From positions 1 to 42,962 of the forward strand of contig NZ_BCUA01000030.1 of assembly GCF_001591045.1 (NCBI RefSeq): DNA of 42,962 nt, in the 5' to 3' direction. The DNA is from Sphingopyxis granuli NBRC 100800 (GTDB lineage: Bacteria; Pseudomonadota; Alphaproteobacteria; Sphingomonadales; Sphingomonadaceae). The position numbers and the translations under genes are program-made. Below the pieces are notes generated by a model. It worked only from the letters and a program-made list of their open reading frames with translations. It was not told the DNA's origin and searched no databases. This document shows, piece by piece, positions 40,296-42,962 of this stretch. The stretch's first letter is position 1, and each line of letters opens with the position of its first letter.

Positions 40296-41564
40296 TTGGG
40301 CTGGGACTTTGAAACCGATCCTGATTTTCAGGCGGAACTCGACTGGATGGCGGCGTTCGTGCGCGAAAAGGTGGAGCCGCTCGACCATGTGCTCGACAAT
40401 CCCTATGATGTGACCAACCCGCGAAACATCAGGTTGGTCCGTCCGCTGCAACAGCAGGTGAGGGATCGTGGACTGTGGGCCTGCCACCTGGGGCCCGAAC
40501 TCGGCGGCAAGGGTTTCGGGCAGGTCAAGCTCGCGCTGATGAACGAGATATTGGGCCGGTCGAAATTCGGATCGGTAGTCTTCGGATGCCAGGCTCCGGA
40601 CACCGGCAACGCGGAAATCCTCGCGCATTACGGCACACCCGAGCAGAAGGACCGCTTCCTGAAACCGCTCCTCGAGAATGAGATCGTCTCCTGCTTCTCG
40701 ATCACCGAGCCGCAAGGGGGCGCCGATCCGACGCTGTTCACGACGAAAGCGGTCGAAACGGACGGTGAATGGGTAATCGACGGCGAAAAATGGTTCGCCT
40801 CGAACGCAAGCTGCGCCGCCTTCTTCATCGTCATGGCGGTCACCGATCCCGACGCGCCGCGCCACGAGCGGATGTCGATGTTCATCATCCCCGCGGGAAC
40901 GCCCGGCCTGGAGATCGTCCGCGACGTCGGCCACGTCGGCGAGAAGGTTCCGATGCATGCCTATCTGCGTTTCAATGGCGTCAGGGTTCCGGCCGGGAAC
41001 ATGCTCGGGAAGCGCGGACAGGCGTTTGCGGTCGCGCAGACGCGGCTGGGCGGAGGTCGGATCCATCATGCGATGCGGACGCTCGGCGAGGCGCGCAAGG
41101 CGTTCGAAATGATGTGCGAACGTGTCGTGTCGCGGCAGACGCGCGACGGTCTGCTCGCCGAAAAGCAGACCGTGCAGGAGAAGATCGCCGATAGCTGGAC
41201 CGAACTCGAGCAGTTCCGCCTGCTCGTCCTGCGCACCGCGTGGCTGATCGACAAATATCAGGACTATCGGATGGTGCGGAAGGATATCGCCGCCGTGAAA
41301 GCGGCAATGCCGCGCGTGCTGCACGACGTTGCGAGCCGGGCGCTGCATTTGCATGGCTCGCTCGGCGTGAGCCATGAAATGCCGTTCATGGACCAGATCG
41401 CCATGTCCTATGTCCTCGGGCTCGCCGACGGACCGACGGAAGTGCACAAGGTCACGGTCGCGCGGCAGATTCTGCGCGACGTCGTGCCGTCGACGGACCT
41501 GTTTCCCGCCTATCACATCCCGCGGCTGGAAGCGGAGGCGCGTGCGCTGGTGGGGGAGGTCTGA
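40296..41564 (+). CDS. Acyl-CoA dehydrogenase, ACAD11/LvaC-like (ACAD-3)
   Basis: 422-aa acyl-CoA dehydrogenase. Motifs are FSITEPQGGADPT, GEWVIDGEKWFASNA and a C-terminal HLHGSLGVSHEMPF, then LADGPTEVHK. Asp stands where short-chain ACADs carry the Glu of YEGT, as in ACAD11-type proteins. With the adjacent APH kinase it could convert 4-hydroxyacyl-CoA to a beta-oxidation intermediate, the reaction known for LvaA/LvaC. Start choice: ATG 40284 has no ribosome site and abuts the operator, while TTG 40296 has GGAGG five bases upstream and gives the family-like opening MGWDFETDPDF. TTG is preferred. The stop overlaps the next ATG (TGATG). Confidence 0.92.
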   Translation: MGWDFETDPDFQAELDWMAAFVREKVEPLDHVLDNPYDVTNPRNIRLVRPLQQQVRDRGLWACHLGPELGGKGFGQVKLALMNEILGRSKFGSVVFGCQAPDTGNAEILAHYGTPEQKDRFLKPLLENEIVSCFSITEPQGGADPTLFTTKAVETDGEWVIDGEKWFASNASCAAFFIVMAVTDPDAPRHERMSMFIIPAGTPGLEIVRDVGHVGEKVPMHAYLRFNGVRVPAGNMLGKRGQAFAVAQTRLGGGRIHHAMRTLGEARKAFEMMCERVVSRQTRDGLLAEKQTVQEKIADSWTELEQFRLLVLRTAWLIDKYQDYRMVRKDIAAVKAAMPRVLHDVASRALHLHGSLGVSHEMPFMDQIAMSYVLGLADGPTEVHKVTVARQILRDVVPSTDLFPAYHIPRLEAEARALVGEV

Positions 41565-41857
41565 TGGCGCAGGTCGCGACGATCGTCACGCTCGATATCC
41601 TGCCCGACAAGGACGCGGAGTTCCGATCGATTATCGAAGCGATGATTGCGGACGTCCGGGCGAACGAGCCCGACACCTTGCTCTATTGCCTGACGCGCGA
41701 CGCCGAGGGCGGCCGCTACCGCATGCTCGAAATCTATGCGTCCGCGGATGCCGCCGTGGCGCATGGCAAGCGCGAGACGATCCGCGCGCGAGCGCGGCTC
41801 ATTGGCCCATGCCTTGCCACGCCCGTCACGATCGAGAAACTGGAAGGCATATTATGA
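41564..41857 (+). CDS. ABM-domain (antibiotic biosynthesis monooxygenase-like) protein
   Basis: 97-aa single-domain dimeric alpha-beta barrel protein. The fold is recognisable from VATIVTLDILPDKDAEFRSI, then PDTLLYCLTRD, then YRMLEIYASADAAVAHG. Members include cofactor-free quinol monooxygenases and small isomerases, and many have no known activity. It starts in a TGATG overlap with the ACAD-3 stop. Its own stop overlaps the ATG of a 13-codon ORF that fills the gap to the next dehydrogenase. It is probably a small enzyme or ligand-handling protein in the same pathway; no reaction can be assigned. Confidence 0.85.
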   Translation: MAQVATIVTLDILPDKDAEFRSIIEAMIADVRANEPDTLLYCLTRDAEGGRYRMLEIYASADAAVAHGKRETIRARARLIGPCLATPVTIEKLEGIL

Positions 41858-41895
41858 TCGCAAATTATCACTATGCCGCGGCGGGGAAAGGCTGA
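41854..41895 (+). CDS. Possible 13-aa micro-ORF coupled at both ends
   Basis: ATG 41854 overlaps the ABM stop (ATGA) and has GGAAGG six bases upstream. The frame encodes MIANYHYAAAGKG and stops with TGA 41893-41895, which overlaps the ATG of the next gene (TGATG). It exactly fills the gap between two genes and is coupled on both sides in the same style as its neighbours. It resembles no peptide I recognise. It could be a real micro-protein, a coupling device for translation, or chance. The ribosome site of the next gene (GGGGAAAGG) lies in its last codons. Confidence 0.35.
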   Translation: MIANYHYAAAGKG

Positions 41896-42959
41896 TGCGC
41901 GCGGTTGTCCTCCGAAACGGCGAACTCATCGTCGCCGAGCAACCCGAACCGGCTCCGGGTGAAGGTCAGGTGCTCGTGCGGACCCGCACCTGCGGGATCT
42001 GCGGCACCGATCTGCACGCACGCCATCATCTGGCCAATTTCCTGGATGGGATGACGCGCTCGGGCTCTCACCTGCCGACCGATCCCAGGGCGGATGTCGT
42101 GTTCGGGCATGAGTTTTGCGGGGAGATACTGGATCATGGTCCGAACACGGACCAGCGGCTCGCGCCGGGGACGCTGGTGGTCGGCCTGCCCTATATAACC
42201 GGACCTGCCGGCGCGGAATATGTCGGCTATTCCAACCGCTTCCCCGGCGGGTTTGCAGAGCGGATGGTATTGACGGAACGTCTGCTGTTTCCCGTCGGCA
42301 ACGGATTGTCGGCCGATCACGCCGCGCTGACCGAACCCTTCGCGATCGGCGAGCATGCCGTGGCGCGTGCGCGCGTCCCCGAAGATGCCCGTATCATGGT
42401 CGTCGGCTGCGGTCCCATCGGTCTTGCCGTGATCGCGGCGCTCAAGGCTCGCGGGCTGGGCCCGGTGATCGCCATCGACTTTTCACCGGCGCGGCGCCGC
42501 TTCGCGGAGGCGATGGGGGCGGACATCGTTGTCGATGCTGCTGACGAGACGCAGGCGTCCGTCTGGGCGCGGATCGGCAACAGGAAGCAGCGCGCGGTTG
42601 CGTTCGAATGTGTCGGCAGGCCGGGCGTCGTACAGCATATCATCGAAGAGTTGCCGCGTAACGGATTTGTCGTCGTCGTCGGCAACGTCCTGGAACCGAG
42701 CTCGATCGATCAGGTGATCGCCTTCAACAAGGAAATCGATATCTGCTTTGCGCAGAATTACACCTCGGGCGAATTCCGCTCCACGCTCGACAATATCGCC
42801 GAGGGTCGGATCGACGTGACACCCGTCCTGACCGGAATCGTGCCGCCCGAAGGGGTCGCAGCTGGTTTCGATGCGCTCGCGGATCCCGAGAAACATGCCA
42901 AGATCATCGTGAGCTTTGACGTGCCGGCGCCTGACATTTCGGGTCACATATCCGCTTGA
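41895..42959 (+). CDS. Zinc-type dehydrogenase 2 (medium-chain)
   Basis: 354-aa medium-chain dehydrogenase. Catalytic zinc ligands are C36 (CGICGTDLH) and H72/E73 (GHEFCGE). A Rossmann motif VVGCGPIGLAVIAA and an NAD-type acidic residue (AIDFS) follow. The four-cysteine structural zinc lobe of dehydrogenase 1 is missing here, as in sorbitol/threonine-type or otherwise reduced members. ATG 41895 follows GGGGAAAGG; the frame is open 53 codons further up through the ABM gene, without support for a start there. It is the last gene in the window and its stop is 3 bases from the end, so the operon may continue. It probably oxidises a secondary alcohol or hydroxyacyl intermediate. Confidence 0.9.
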   Translation: MRAVVLRNGELIVAEQPEPAPGEGQVLVRTRTCGICGTDLHARHHLANFLDGMTRSGSHLPTDPRADVVFGHEFCGEILDHGPNTDQRLAPGTLVVGLPYITGPAGAEYVGYSNRFPGGFAERMVLTERLLFPVGNGLSADHAALTEPFAIGEHAVARARVPEDARIMVVGCGPIGLAVIAALKARGLGPVIAIDFSPARRRFAEAMGADIVVDAADETQASVWARIGNRKQRAVAFECVGRPGVVQHIIEELPRNGFVVVVGNVLEPSSIDQVIAFNKEIDICFAQNYTSGEFRSTLDNIAEGRIDVTPVLTGIVPPEGVAAGFDALADPEKHAKIIVSFDVPAPDISGHISA

Positions 42960-42962
42960 GCG

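Noticed and set aside
1..42962. Prophage, insertion sequence, CRISPR array, tRNA-linked island
   Set aside because: No transposase, integrase, repeat-spacer array, tRNA or attachment-site duplication was recognised on either strand.

Overview
The window is high-GC alphaproteobacterial DNA, most likely from a sphingomonad (Sphingomonadaceae, Sphingopyxis/Novosphingobium-like). This rests on gene content and style: a PhyR general-stress regulator with a divergent HWE kinase, two large TonB-dependent receptors with the sphingomonad-type 'IVVTAQRRE' N-terminus, many CoA-ligase/acyl-CoA dehydrogenase/SDR genes, 4-nt ATGA/GTGA stop-start overlaps, and sphingomonad-looking intergenic hairpin repeats. 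No rRNA, tRNA, CRISPR array, transposase or integrase was found. The genus is inferred, not proven.

Layout. (1) 25-2571: phyR and a divergent GAF-PAS-HWE histidine kinase, with an EcfG-type promoter in front of phyR. (2) 2842-8677: a sulfatase island made of two exported or anchored formylglycine sulfatases, a formylglycine-generating enzyme with a lipoprotein signal, a TetR regulator and a membrane-anchored DUF1330-like protein. Two matching operators (TTGRCA-N7-TGYCAW) lie in front of sulfatase 1 and in the tetR/DUF1330-like divergent promoter. (3) 8690-14896: a second TetR divergent from an operon of TonB receptor, cytochrome c5-like lipoprotein, Tat-type ALO-family flavoenzyme and Tat-type fold-III PLP enzyme; this looks like an uptake plus envelope redox unit. 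(4) 15040-16317: an exported M20 peptidase, separated from region 3 by a 30-bp perfect hairpin. (5) 16467-21981: a MarR-controlled acyl-CoA operon (nitronate monooxygenase, CoA ligase, two acyl-CoA dehydrogenases) with an operator-like palindrome upstream. (6) 22058-23266: an isolated nnrS.

(7) 23481-42959 is the most interesting part. It is a catabolic island around a third TetR gene. The minus-strand operon holds cytochrome P450, SDR, split transketolase (two subunits), SDR and SMP-30 lactonase. The plus-strand genes are TonB receptor, Zn alcohol dehydrogenase, aldehyde dehydrogenase, two enoyl-CoA hydratases, VOC protein, CoA ligase and APH-type phosphotransferase, followed by acyl-CoA dehydrogenase, ABM-domain protein, a possible 13-codon ORF and a second Zn dehydrogenase. 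The same 16-bp palindromic motif, TTACTTRYRYRTGTAA, occurs three times, exactly at the three expected promoters. I infer one TetR regulon that imports, hydroxylates, oxidises and CoA-activates a hydrophobic compound. The APH + acyl-CoA dehydrogenase pair next to a CoA ligase resembles the LvaA/LvaC (ACAD10/11-like) route for 4-hydroxyacyl-CoA, and the lactonase fits a lactone/hydroxy-acid intermediate. The substrate is unknown, and the split transketolase is unexpected in such a cluster.
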